Shown here one piece after another: positions 1 to 7,259 of a DNA stretch of 64,000 nt. Where the stretch lies: NCBI RefSeq assembly GCF_043099315.1, contig NZ_CP170746.1. One strand, written 5' to 3'. How positions within the stretch are numbered: position 1 is the stretch's first letter; every line of letters begins with the position of its first letter. The notes beneath the pieces were generated by a model. That model was given only the letters and a program-made list of their open reading frames with translations. It was not told where the DNA came from and made no database searches. This DNA comes from Chlorogloeopsis fritschii (GTDB taxonomy: Bacteria > Cyanobacteriota > Cyanobacteriia > Cyanobacteriales > Nostocaceae). The translations under genes and the position numbers were made by a program.

Positions 1-397
1 AAAGTAGATAATTGCTGAAATCTCGGTCATAAGTGAAAGGTTTGTCAGACATCCCATGAAAAATTTGGACTGCGCGAGTCTTATTTGTACACTCTTCGGC
101 TCGCAGAAATGTGGGAGTCAATACTAAATCGTAGGAGTCTAGGTTGCAATCATCAGTAAATAAGTGGGTGTAGTCTATATACTCCTGCAATTGGCTGCAT
201 TCAGCACTTATTTGGCGAACAACCAAAAAATTTTCGTGAATACCCTGCTCAAGCATGTAATCTAGATAGGGCTTAATGGCTGCAAAGTAGTGCAGATTAC
301 CACAATATCTCAGATAATAGGCGATGCGTTTAGCAGCAATGCTTTCTGCGTTGATGTTATTAGCTAAGGTATTCTGCGATAAAACTCCCGCCATCAT
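1..397 (-). CDS. CDP-glycerol-type phosphotransferase, N-terminal part (runs off window)
   Basis: I translated the minus strand from ATG at 397 and the frame stays open to base 1, so only about the first 132 residues are present and the C-terminus lies outside the window. Near residue 112 it carries VQIFHGMSDK, equivalent to IQIFHGVSFR in the next gene upstream. This HG-containing motif is typical of the CDP-glycerol:glycerophosphotransferase (TagB/TagF-like) superfamily, which transfers glycerol phosphate or similar groups to glycans. An AGGAG Shine-Dalgarno lies 2 nt before the first ATG (397) and 5 nt before the second (394), so 394 may be the true start. It begins 5 nt after the stop of the preceding gene and is the last visible member of a four-gene operon. 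The two transferases look like diverged paralogues. Confidence 0.72.
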   Translation of the reverse strand, partial: MMAGVLSQNTLANNINAESIAAKRIAYYLRYCGNLHYFAAIKPYLDYMLEQGIHENFLVVRQISAECSQLQEYIDYTHLFTDDCNLDSYDLVLTPTFLRAEECTNKTRAVQIFHGMSDKPFTYDRDFSNYLL

Positions 398-402
398 TAC
401 TC

Positions 403-1488
403 CTAAATTGAATTCAAAAATTTGTGTTTAAACCACGATACAGCAGCGTCGGTAGCATGACCGTGGTTGTAAAATAGGTCAGAAGCAATACCAGTGCGAA
501 TTTCCGAGAAGCGATCGCACTCACTCAGGCTAGTTGCCACGATCTCCTCTACCTGTTCGGGATGCTCAACTACTAAACCACCACGCCTACCCCAAGTTTC
601 CAAATCGACTATCGCCCCCTGTGCTTTTGATTGCTCAATTAGCTGTGGCACATCAAGAAAAACAAGCGGTCGATTTAGCAGAGCGTACTCGTTGGCAACT
701 GACGAAGCATCAGTAATTAGCAAGTCTGAGAGATACAGCAAAGGAACAATATCAAGAGCACGCACGAGCCGGGTATGAGCATCTTCCAGTGGTGCGAGTT
801 TTTGGAACCAGTCAATCTCATTTTTTGGGTGATCGTGAGGTTTAATTAGCAAATCGTACTTGCCAGTTGCTGCTAAACGAGCAATTACCTCTTCGCCCAT
901 GGTTTCTAGGGAATTATAAGCTTGTCCTGTTGGAGCATAAAGTAGAATTGGTCGCTTACCATCAAAGCCGTATCTTTGGAGTAACTCCCCGCGATCGAGT
1001 TCACCTGTAACCAAAGGATCGGTCTTAGGAAAACCAATTGGCACTCCACGCGGATCGTCTTCCGCCAACAGTCCGGCTTCTACAAACTTCCGTCGCATAT
1101 AAGGGCCAATCAAGAAAAAAACGTTGTAAGCCAAGTTTTCAGGACGCACCCCGCGATTGCGGAAGGAAACCCCATGAAATATCTGGATGCGCGTCTCGAA
1201 ATTTTCTAACGGTGCAAGAATGCGCTTGTTGGCAGAAAATAGCACATCGAAGTGACGATTCTGAATTTCCTCGACAGATAAGATCCGCTCTGGCTGAATG
1301 TGAAACGGAGCATACATAGCTGCACCATCATAGGTGAATCCTGGCTCTGTTTCTGTCCGCACTCCTCCAGATAAGTAAACCTCAACTCCAGAAAGCTGCA
1401 CTAACTGCTCGTAAATTGGTCGAAAACAGAGGAAGTGAACGGGAGCATAACCAGTAAAAAGTACGGTGACAGGCTTAGTAGGGTTCAT
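403..1488 (-). CDS. CDP-glycerol glycerophosphotransferase family protein
   Basis: 361 residues from the ATG at 1488 (MNPTKPVTVLFTGYAPVHF). An upstream in-frame start at 1533 would overlap the previous gene by 43 nt and gives a non-conserved-looking leader, so 1488, just after the previous stop, is preferred. Seen motifs are IQIFHGVSF around residue 101, LLYAPTGQ around 185, LLIKPHDHP and, in the C-terminal half, LLITDASSVANEYALLNRP. This is the two-lobed GT-B-like layout of the TagB/TagF family (known family knowledge), which moves glycerol phosphate or related units from CDP-activated donors. The neighbouring cytidylyltransferase- and kinase-like genes could supply the activated donor. No signal peptide or membrane helix is visible, so a cytoplasmic, membrane-associated role is inferred. 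Exact substrate unknown. Confidence 0.78.
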   Translation of the reverse strand: MNPTKPVTVLFTGYAPVHFLCFRPIYEQLVQLSGVEVYLSGGVRTETEPGFTYDGAAMYAPFHIQPERILSVEEIQNRHFDVLFSANKRILAPLENFETRIQIFHGVSFRNRGVRPENLAYNVFFLIGPYMRRKFVEAGLLAEDDPRGVPIGFPKTDPLVTGELDRGELLQRYGFDGKRPILLYAPTGQAYNSLETMGEEVIARLAATGKYDLLIKPHDHPKNEIDWFQKLAPLEDAHTRLVRALDIVPLLYLSDLLITDASSVANEYALLNRPLVFLDVPQLIEQSKAQGAIVDLETWGRRGGLVVEHPEQVEEIVATSLSECDRFSEIRTGIASDLFYNHGHATDAAVSWFKHKFLNSI

Positions 1489-1490
1489 TG

Positions 1491-2870
1491 CTAAACTTCT
1501 GATAAAACTGAATGATTGAGTGTTGGTAGACAAAGGTAAAGACTTTGACCATCTAACACTTGTTCGGACTCATTAACCACAAAATCAAGGTGTGTCTGCC
1601 ATCCCTCTACTAGCTTTCTCAGCGATGAAATTTTACCGCGTAGAAGTAGCTGTGTAGCAATGTGCCAGACGAGGCATGAGCGATCGATTGGTCGATTGGT
1701 TTCCTGTTCGTAAGCTCTCAGCAGAGCTTCAACACAAGCTTTTACATCTGGTGGAGATATTTTTTCTCGTCCAGCAATATAAATTAGATGAGCAATCAGA
1801 CGACCGAGATCGTAAAGCGGATCGCCGAGGGACAAAGCATCCCAGTCAACAATACCAATCCCATTTGGACTATAAAGAATTTGGTCGCCAAAGAGATTGC
1901 CATGTATCGGATAATTTTCTAGGAAAGGCAACTGTTCAGATAAATCTTCGAGTCTGCTTATTACTCCCTCAAGCTGGGCTGTGAGGTGAGGGAGAGCTAG
2001 CTTTAAACCCTTCATGTGGCGGTGGAGTACGGCAAGTTCTTTACTAGGAGTCCAAACCGTTTCAGGATGAAGGTTACAGTCATGGAGTCGTGCCAAGTTT
2101 CGTCCTACCAGAGAAAAGGATTCAGGTATGACGCGATGCATGAGTTCTGTGAACTGAGTGCCTAACACTTCCGTCATCAGTAGCGTGCGAACTGCTGGAT
2201 TGTATGAAACAAATTTGGGAACACTAAAACCTAACTCGCCACTAGCAAAAGCTGCATCAACTTGCTGAAAATTACGGACAACATGGGGAGCATCAGTGGC
2301 ATTGAGTAGCTTGGCAAAATAGCGACGATGAGTATTGGGATTTTCCCAAGCAAGGATAGCTCGCTTCAGTGGCACATAACGTAAGAGTTTAGGTGTGGGG
2401 TAATCCTCAATGCCAGATGGGATTTGATCTGGTGGCACTAGGAAATGGCAAAATTTTTTTGGCTGCAATAGCTGCTCTAATTCTCGCAAGTTGGGAGCAT
2501 TGGGTAATGTCCACACAACAGTCTGCCAATGGGGGATGAGAAATACTGGTGGCCCTTGGCAAGGTAGGAAGTTATGCGTGTAGCTGTTCTCAAATTCTTG
2601 ACGAGCTATCTCTGCTTTGGCAAAGACATGAAAGAAGAGGTTAAGCGTCACAGATGAGTTGTTGTCATCTGCGAAGACTATAGTCGCTTCAGCCATGACT
2701 CGCGCCCGCTCATAAGGTTTATAGTTGGTCAGACTTGGAGTAACCTTGACTAAATAAAGGTGATGGCTAGACCAACGACTCCAAACTTGAGAGAGAACTT
2801 CCTCAACTATCTGAGGAGTGCGAATCTGTTGGATGGTTTGGAAGACTGGATCTTGGGTATAACTCATCAT
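1491..2870 (-). CDS. LicA/aminoglycoside-phosphotransferase-fold kinase
   Basis: 459 residues. The C-terminal two thirds (about 180-400) has the protein-kinase-like APH/choline-kinase fold. The Brenner-type catalytic loop is HGNLFGDQ (323-330), with Asn in place of the usual catalytic Asp of HGDL, and a metal-binding VDWD follows at 341-344 with GDPLYDLGRLI. The replacement of Asp by Asn at the third position is unusual and could lower activity or mark an unusual subgroup. The N-terminal 180 residues are an extra domain without a motif I recognise. ATGA overlap with the upstream cytidylyltransferase gene implies translational coupling. Together they resemble the LicA-LicC pair that phosphorylates and CMP-activates choline or a similar alcohol. 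Substrate is inferred, not shown. Confidence 0.7.
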   Translation of the reverse strand: MMSYTQDPVFQTIQQIRTPQIVEEVLSQVWSRWSSHHLYLVKVTPSLTNYKPYERARVMAEATIVFADDNNSSVTLNLFFHVFAKAEIARQEFENSYTHNFLPCQGPPVFLIPHWQTVVWTLPNAPNLRELEQLLQPKKFCHFLVPPDQIPSGIEDYPTPKLLRYVPLKRAILAWENPNTHRRYFAKLLNATDAPHVVRNFQQVDAAFASGELGFSVPKFVSYNPAVRTLLMTEVLGTQFTELMHRVIPESFSLVGRNLARLHDCNLHPETVWTPSKELAVLHRHMKGLKLALPHLTAQLEGVISRLEDLSEQLPFLENYPIHGNLFGDQILYSPNGIGIVDWDALSLGDPLYDLGRLIAHLIYIAGREKISPPDVKACVEALLRAYEQETNRPIDRSCLVWHIATQLLLRGKISSLRKLVEGWQTHLDFVVNESEQVLDGQSLYLCLPTLNHSVLSEV

Positions 2871-3655
2871 GCTACCCTTGAGCCGAGTTTAACTAATTGC
2901 TTGGCAGCTGGTGATGCCGCCTTCTGTTTGCGTTGCCAGGATGGTAGAGTCTTGCAGATTGCAGGCCAGACTTTGTTACAGGCGTATTGCAAATCTTGAG
3001 GAAAGTCAATTTCAACCCACGGCAAACCAGCAACATCTATGCCAGCAATTGTTCGCTTGCGAGCTAGGCGTTGAATAGCTGCTGGTGCCCACTGGTTTGC
3101 TCCGCCAACAGCCAGAGATGCCTCGACTTCCTTAAATAGAGACTTGATAGCTCGTTCAGTAAATTTCAAAAGACCTAAACTCTCGCCCTGTGCTTTTTTT
3201 ATATCCAGAGTTTTACTAATTTGGTGTAGCTTTCCCTTGTTAAAGGCAACCTTCATGTGTTCTGCTTCGTTGCCCGACCAAGAATCATAAGCTAAAACAT
3301 TACCTGGAGTTTCTAGAAGACGTTCATAAACTTGAGGATGTGCCAGAACATCGCTATTCATCAGTACAAACGAATCGCGCACCCAGTTACGAGCTAACCA
3401 CAGAGAGTAAAGGCTGTTAGTCTCTGCATATCGATTGTTGATGATCCAGTGGCAGCGATCGCCAACTACCTCCCGAATTTCATCAGCCCGATAGCCAAGC
3501 ACAACGCAGACATCATTAATACCAAAACTGCGCAGTACTGCCAGTTGATACTCTATGAGACTCACTCCTTCTAACTGCGCTAAACACTTAGGCTTTCCTT
3601 GGAGTACTGATGCTAGTCGCGAACCACAACCAGCGGCAAGAATAATCCCTTGCAT
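2867..3655 (-). CDS. LicC/PntC-like nucleotidyltransferase
   Basis: 262 residues from the ATG at 3655, chosen because a strong AGGAGG lies 7 nt upstream; a start 18 nt earlier would sit upstream of that site. The N-terminus MQGIILAAGCGSRL is the nucleotide-binding signature of sugar-nucleotide and phosphocholine transferases. Further motifs are KPKCLAQL, NNRYAETNSLYSLWLA (the TNxxSLW element of LicC/PntC enzymes), the metal-site NSDVL and, near the end, GLPWVEIDFPQDLQYA. Known relatives make CDP-choline or CDP-aminoethylphosphonate. It is first in the operon and overlaps the kinase gene by ATGA, which supports kinase-then-cytidylyltransfer activation of a small alcohol used by the downstream phosphotransferases. 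A hexose-1-phosphate substrate is the main alternative. Confidence 0.75.
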   Translation of the reverse strand: MQGIILAAGCGSRLASVLQGKPKCLAQLEGVSLIEYQLAVLRSFGINDVCVVLGYRADEIREVVGDRCHWIINNRYAETNSLYSLWLARNWVRDSFVLMNSDVLAHPQVYERLLETPGNVLAYDSWSGNEAEHMKVAFNKGKLHQISKTLDIKKAQGESLGLLKFTERAIKSLFKEVEASLAVGGANQWAPAAIQRLARKRTIAGIDVAGLPWVEIDFPQDLQYACNKVWPAICKTLPSWQRKQKAASPAAKQLVKLGSRVA

Positions 3656-3719
3656 TTTGTTCCTCCTTTGCAAATCGTTTACTGCTCTGCATAGGACAAA
3701 GCTATGAAGTTAAACGGTT

Positions 3720-3738
3720 TTTAACCTTTGCTTAACTT
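3720..3738. promoter_or_regulatory. Possible Pho box
   Basis: TTTAACCT-TTG-CTTAACTT fits the cyanobacterial PhoB-type (SphR) pattern of two CTTAACCT-like octamers separated by 3 bp. A further CTTAACCA lies at 3753-3760. The site is 65 bp upstream of the glycan-phosphate operon (minus) and 285 bp before the GDPD gene (plus). Phosphate control would suit both, but AT-rich DNA can give such matches by chance. Confidence 0.4.
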
Positions 3739-3809
3739 AGATACAATAATTGCTTAACCAAATGAATGAATCATGAAAATTTGATGAGAAAATCTTCATG
3801 TAAGTAAAA

Positions 3810-3840
3810 GGGGCTAGGGACTAGGGGCTAGGGGCTAGGA
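3810..3840. repeat. Heptameric G-rich short tandem repeat
   Basis: About four units of GGGGCTA/GGGACTA in the spacer between the glycan operon and the GDPD gene. It is the same style of 7-bp cyanobacterial repeat as the long array at 47043-47178. Apart from this and the possible Pho box, the 3656-4022 spacer shows no gene. Confidence 0.75.
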
Positions 3841-4022
3841 AGAGGACAAGGGGAATGTAAATGAAAATTTTTCCCAATCCCCAATCCCCAGTCTCCAGAA
3901 CCCACCAATCAGAACATTTAGACAGATACAGAGGTAAAATGAGGGGCATCATTGGTGTTTGAGATAAACTTGCTCGACCGTGAAGACACACAAATTTATA
4001 TCAGAAGTGGGAGATACAAATT

Positions 4023-4733
4023 ATGCAGGTTATTGGACATCGTGGTGCTGCATCTCTTGCTCCTGAAAATACCTGGGAGGGATTTGACATAGCATTGTCA
4101 GTGGGAGCAGATGCAATTGAAACAGACGTTCGTGCCACTAGTGATGGTGAGTTAATCCTCATACACGATAAACACTTGGATAGAACCACTAACGGTGAAG
4201 GGTTAGTTCAGTTGACTCCTTGGTCGGTGGTTGGTGAGTTAGATGCTGGTTCTTGGTTTAGCGAAGAGTATCGTGGTGCCAAAATTCCATTGCTGCGCGA
4301 TACATTAGCCCGCTACGGAAATAGCACTCACTTAGTTTTAGAAATCAAGCAACCGGGGATTGAACTTCGCGTTCTGGAAATGGTGCAAGAATTTGGGCTG
4401 ATAGGTGCAGTTACTTTCACTTCCTTCGATTTTCCAGTGGTTCAAAACATCAAGACACAATTAAGTGCCGCTAAAGTTGGCTTCCTAACCCCTGACATTA
4501 GCGACGAGAATATTATGCAAGCTGTTGAGGCAGGTATGAACCAAATCTGCTTGCCAGCTAATGCTGTATCTCAAGAGTTAGTCTCTAGGTGTAAACAGCT
4601 TGGATTAGAGGTTAGGGCATGGAAAGTAAAAGACGCTGAAGTGATGATCTCAGCACTAAAAGCGGGTGTAGATGGGATGACAGTGGATTTTCCTCACCTG
4701 TTATTGGCAGAGCTTGGTAGACAAGCTAAATAA
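4023..4733 (+). CDS. Glycerophosphodiester phosphodiesterase
   Basis: 236 residues, the usual length of a short cytoplasmic UgpQ-type GDPD. It cleaves glycerophosphodiesters such as deacylated phospholipids to glycerol-3-phosphate and an alcohol. All catalytic elements are visible: HRG at 6-8, ENT at 15-17, E33 and D35 in AIETDVR, and the general acid H48 in IHDKHLDRTTNG. EIKQPG supplies the later metal ligand, and the chain ends with the TIM-barrel strand DGMTVDFP. No signal peptide is seen, so it acts on internal or imported substrate. It is a single gene pointing away from the glycan-phosphate operon; release of glycerol phosphate fits both that operon and phosphate scavenging through the possible Pho box upstream. 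Confidence 0.93.
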   Translation: MQVIGHRGAASLAPENTWEGFDIALSVGADAIETDVRATSDGELILIHDKHLDRTTNGEGLVQLTPWSVVGELDAGSWFSEEYRGAKIPLLRDTLARYGNSTHLVLEIKQPGIELRVLEMVQEFGLIGAVTFTSFDFPVVQNIKTQLSAAKVGFLTPDISDENIMQAVEAGMNQICLPANAVSQELVSRCKQLGLEVRAWKVKDAEVMISALKAGVDGMTVDFPHLLLAELGRQAK

Positions 4734-4851
4734 TGAAGGCGATCGCTATGAAATCAGTTTCGCCGCCAGGCATGAAAATGGGCATGGAGTATTAGGCATT
4801 GGTATAAAAACATTCCCCCCTGCTCCCTGCAACCTGCAACCTTTTTCTCAT

Positions 4852-4956
4852 TTCTCATTACCATGCTCTGCATGGTAATGAGAACTGTGAGGCTCCGCCT
4901 CATGAAGAGGAGGCGGAGCCTCAATCAATGCTTTCCCAGGCTGGAGCCTGGGAAAG
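4852..4956. repeat. Three consecutive palindromes (modular repeat)
   Basis: Three hairpins follow each other. A 14-bp perfect stem (4852-4865 with 4871-4884) is built on TTACCATG/CATGGTAA. A second 14-bp stem (4888-4901 with 4910-4923) is built on GAGGCTCCGCCTC. A third 12-bp stem (4931-4942 with 4945-4956) is built on CTTTCCCAGGCT. They lie between two convergent genes (GDPD and the MFS transporter), so they could also act as a two-way terminator, but the same modules recur elsewhere in the window. Confidence 0.85.
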
Positions 4957-4971
4957 AGAAAAAATTTTCCC

Positions 4972-6276
4972 CTACACCCTTTTTCGCCTAAACCATCTGG
5001 AAACACGACGGATTAGACTGCGACGATGCAAGCGAGTTCGCCTTCCTCTACTTGGCTTGTCTAACGATTTTGTTAAGAACGTCGCGTAAACTTCAGTCAC
5101 TACAGCCAGCAAAACACGCCCACCAAGCATAACTGGCAGTCCCCAAGTACTCCATAAAAAGCCAGCAAAAATGGGGCCAGCAACCGTACCAGCATCCTCG
5201 CCGAGAATCATCCAACTCATTGTTTGCGCTCGACGTTTCTTATCAAAGCTAGAAATGTGAGCCATTAGCGATCCCCAAGCCGGGCGGAAAGCTGCTTTAC
5301 CAGTGTCATCAATTAATTTGCCAATGGTGATGCCTGCTAAGTTGGGAGCAAAGATGTAAATAATCGAAGAGATTGTATTGGCAACGCTACGGATCATGAG
5401 TACCAACTTCCGATAGCCGCGATCGGACAACCAGCCGAATAAAGGCCCGGAGAACATAACCACAAGTGTTGAGACTGTGTAGATCAGTCCTGTTTGAGCT
5501 TCGTTTAAACCAGCGTATTTGGTAGCAATGATGGGAAACAAACCTTTCAGCATTTCTGCTGTGCCGCTAATTAAAAAATTCAAGATGGTGAACGGAAGCA
5601 GGATTGGTGTGTTGGGAGTGGCATGAGTTGAAAGTTGCTCTTCTTGGTTGCTAGGTGCTGCTTCAGCTACTTTACTAGTCTTGTTTGTTTCTGTCTGCGG
5701 CGATTCCTCTCCCCGAACGTAGCGAGCAACTGTATACAGTGGCAACACGGAGATGAGAAAGGAAAAGGCAAAGACTAGGGAAAAATTAGAGGCTGTTAGC
5801 GTCAGCAAAATGCCAGCAAGTGCTTTTCCTAGCGAACCAGCCACCATCTTAGCTGTGTGATACCAGGCGAAGGCTGAAGCAATAGCTTTTTTACCGCCTT
5901 GTTCGGCAATTAAAGCGCTAGCGGAGGGATCGCGTAGAGCTTTAGACATCCCGTGTAAAACTCTGATCGAATAAAGTTGCCACCCAGAGGTAGCAAAAGC
6001 TAAAAGTAGAGCGACTAGGCTACGTATACCAATAGCAGCAGTGAAACTACGCTTCAATCCAAAGCGATCGGCTACCCAACCCATAATTGGTTTAAAACCC
6101 ATTGCCGCGGCTTCGTTAAGCGCGATCAAAAAACCAATTTCGGTCAGACTCAACTCTAGGCGAGTGGCATAGAGCGGTAACGCAAAGCTAATTAAACCGA
6201 AACTGAGGCGCGAGAAGAAACCTTCTGCAACGATCGCAAACAGTGGTAAGTTAATTTGGCGAAGCTTTGACTGCAT
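4972..6276 (-). CDS. MFS transporter
   Basis: 434 residues with about twelve hydrophobic helices in two halves, split by a hydrophilic loop near 190-220 (RGEESPQTETNKTSKVAEAA). The loop between helices 2 and 3 carries MGWVADRFGLKRS, a form of the MFS motif A (GxxxDRxGRR). A second copy, FGWLSDRGYRKLV, sits at the start of the second half. The C-terminus is strikingly basic (RGRRTRLHRRSLIRRVSRWFRRKRV region), predicted to stay in the cytoplasm. Substrate cannot be told from the sequence. A possible Pho box lies 114 bp upstream. It is convergent with the GDPD gene and not in an operon. Confidence 0.85.
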   Translation of the reverse strand: MQSKLRQINLPLFAIVAEGFFSRLSFGLISFALPLYATRLELSLTEIGFLIALNEAAAMGFKPIMGWVADRFGLKRSFTAAIGIRSLVALLLAFATSGWQLYSIRVLHGMSKALRDPSASALIAEQGGKKAIASAFAWYHTAKMVAGSLGKALAGILLTLTASNFSLVFAFSFLISVLPLYTVARYVRGEESPQTETNKTSKVAEAAPSNQEEQLSTHATPNTPILLPFTILNFLISGTAEMLKGLFPIIATKYAGLNEAQTGLIYTVSTLVVMFSGPLFGWLSDRGYRKLVLMIRSVANTISSIIYIFAPNLAGITIGKLIDDTGKAAFRPAWGSLMAHISSFDKKRRAQTMSWMILGEDAGTVAGPIFAGFLWSTWGLPVMLGGRVLLAVVTEVYATFLTKSLDKPSRGRRTRLHRRSLIRRVSRWFRRKRV

Positions 6277-6389
6277 CCGTGGTTTAATGGTTGGCTGTAA
6301 CTAGGAAAGTGTCAGAATTGAGTTTATTTAGCGATCGAGTTTGCTCACTACTATCGGTGGCGAGCAGATAGTTTTGTTATTAATCTCAA

Positions 6390-6408
6390 CTTAACCTTTA
6401 GTTAATCT
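6390..6408. promoter_or_regulatory. Possible Pho box
   Basis: CTTAACCT-TTA-GTTAATCT again gives two Pho-type octamers with the 3-bp gap, and another TTAACCT lies some 30 bp to the right. It sits 114 bp upstream of the MFS gene (minus) and 138 bp before the antitoxin gene (plus). The first octamer is a perfect match to the consensus; the second has two differences. Confidence 0.4.
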
Positions 6409-6545
6409 TATTGCAGATAGTTAGCTTCAGTAAATTAACCTTCAGTAAATATTGCAGTTATCAAAATAACCTGACGATGACGTCAAGAATTAAATAGGAA
6501 ATGTGATATTATCTGATTATGAGCCTGGTCATGACTAGGGGCATT

Positions 6546-6776
6546 ATGAAAACCATTTCCAAAAGTAAACTTAAAAGCAAACTGCTGGAATTCTTGCGGC
6601 TTGTAGAGTCAGAAGGAGAAGAAATTGTAGTAACCGATCGGGGAAAACCAGTGGTGAAAATTACTAAATACGGTAATTCACCATCAACAGAGCAGTTATT
6701 TGGACAAATGCGCGGCAAAGTAAAGTATTTTGAGGATTTAACGACTCCTACAACTGAGGAATGGACAGAAGTGTGA
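6546..6776 (+). CDS. Phd/YefM-family antitoxin
   Basis: 76 residues from the ATG at 6546, preceded by AGGGG at a suitable distance; the longer frame from 6519 adds a leader without family support. MKTISKSKLKSKLLEFLRLVES followed by GEEIVVTDRGKPVVKITKY is the Phd/YefM N-terminal DNA-binding fold, normally a dimer that binds its own promoter. The acidic C-terminus (about 45-76) is the toxin-neutralising tail. It overlaps the toxin gene by 16 nt, the usual antitoxin-first arrangement, so autoregulation by the complex is expected from family knowledge. Confidence 0.88.
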   Translation: MKTISKSKLKSKLLEFLRLVESEGEEIVVTDRGKPVVKITKYGNSPSTEQLFGQMRGKVKYFEDLTTPTTEEWTEV

Positions 6777-7165
6777 AGATAGTCCTTGATACTTGCGCTC
6801 TAATTTGGTGGAGTCTAGATCCAGAGAGACTTTCTCAATCTGCAAAAAAAGTCTGCAATCAGATGGAAAGGGAGAAAAACGGTATTGTTCCATCGATCGC
6901 TATCTGGGAAATCGCTATCAAAATCAAAAATAAAAAACTAGATTTAGGAGTTAATCTAAACGAGTACGTCGCTTCTCTGAAACAGTCTAGTGTTGTTCGT
7001 ATTGTCCCTATTGATGAAGATGTGTGGTTAGAAAGTGTCAAACTCGAATGGAGCCATCGAGATCCAGTTGATCGAGTTGTTGTAGCATTAGCCACTAGTA
7101 ATCAAGCTTCAATTATCACAGCAGATAAAGAAATAAGAGATTTTTACTCGGATGTGATTTGGTAG
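6761..7165 (+). CDS. PIN-domain toxin (VapC-type ribonuclease)
   Basis: 134 residues, normal VapC length. Acidic residues of the PIN active site are all present: D10 in IVLDTCALIWW, E50 in AIWEIAIK, D101 and D104 in HRDPVDRVVVALA, and D122 in ITADKEI. Known relatives cleave tRNA or rRNA with Mg2+. The ATG at 6761 overlaps the Phd-type antitoxin gene, so the two are translationally coupled. Both partners look intact, unlike the second toxin-antitoxin pair in the window (39783-40425). Confidence 0.9.
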   Translation: MDRSVKIVLDTCALIWWSLDPERLSQSAKKVCNQMEREKNGIVPSIAIWEIAIKIKNKKLDLGVNLNEYVASLKQSSVVRIVPIDEDVWLESVKLEWSHRDPVDRVVVALATSNQASIITADKEIRDFYSDVIW

Positions 7166-7259
7166 ATTGAGGTTCAAACTTGAATTCTGTTTTAAATGGG
7201 TGTCAATCCAGATGGTAAGACTTTAGCATTTGTGAACAGCATCATTGTCTAAATTATGG

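Noticed and set aside
4001..4189. Minus-strand open frame overlapping the GDPD start
   Set aside because: Complement of conserved catalytic codons; no start signal or homology.
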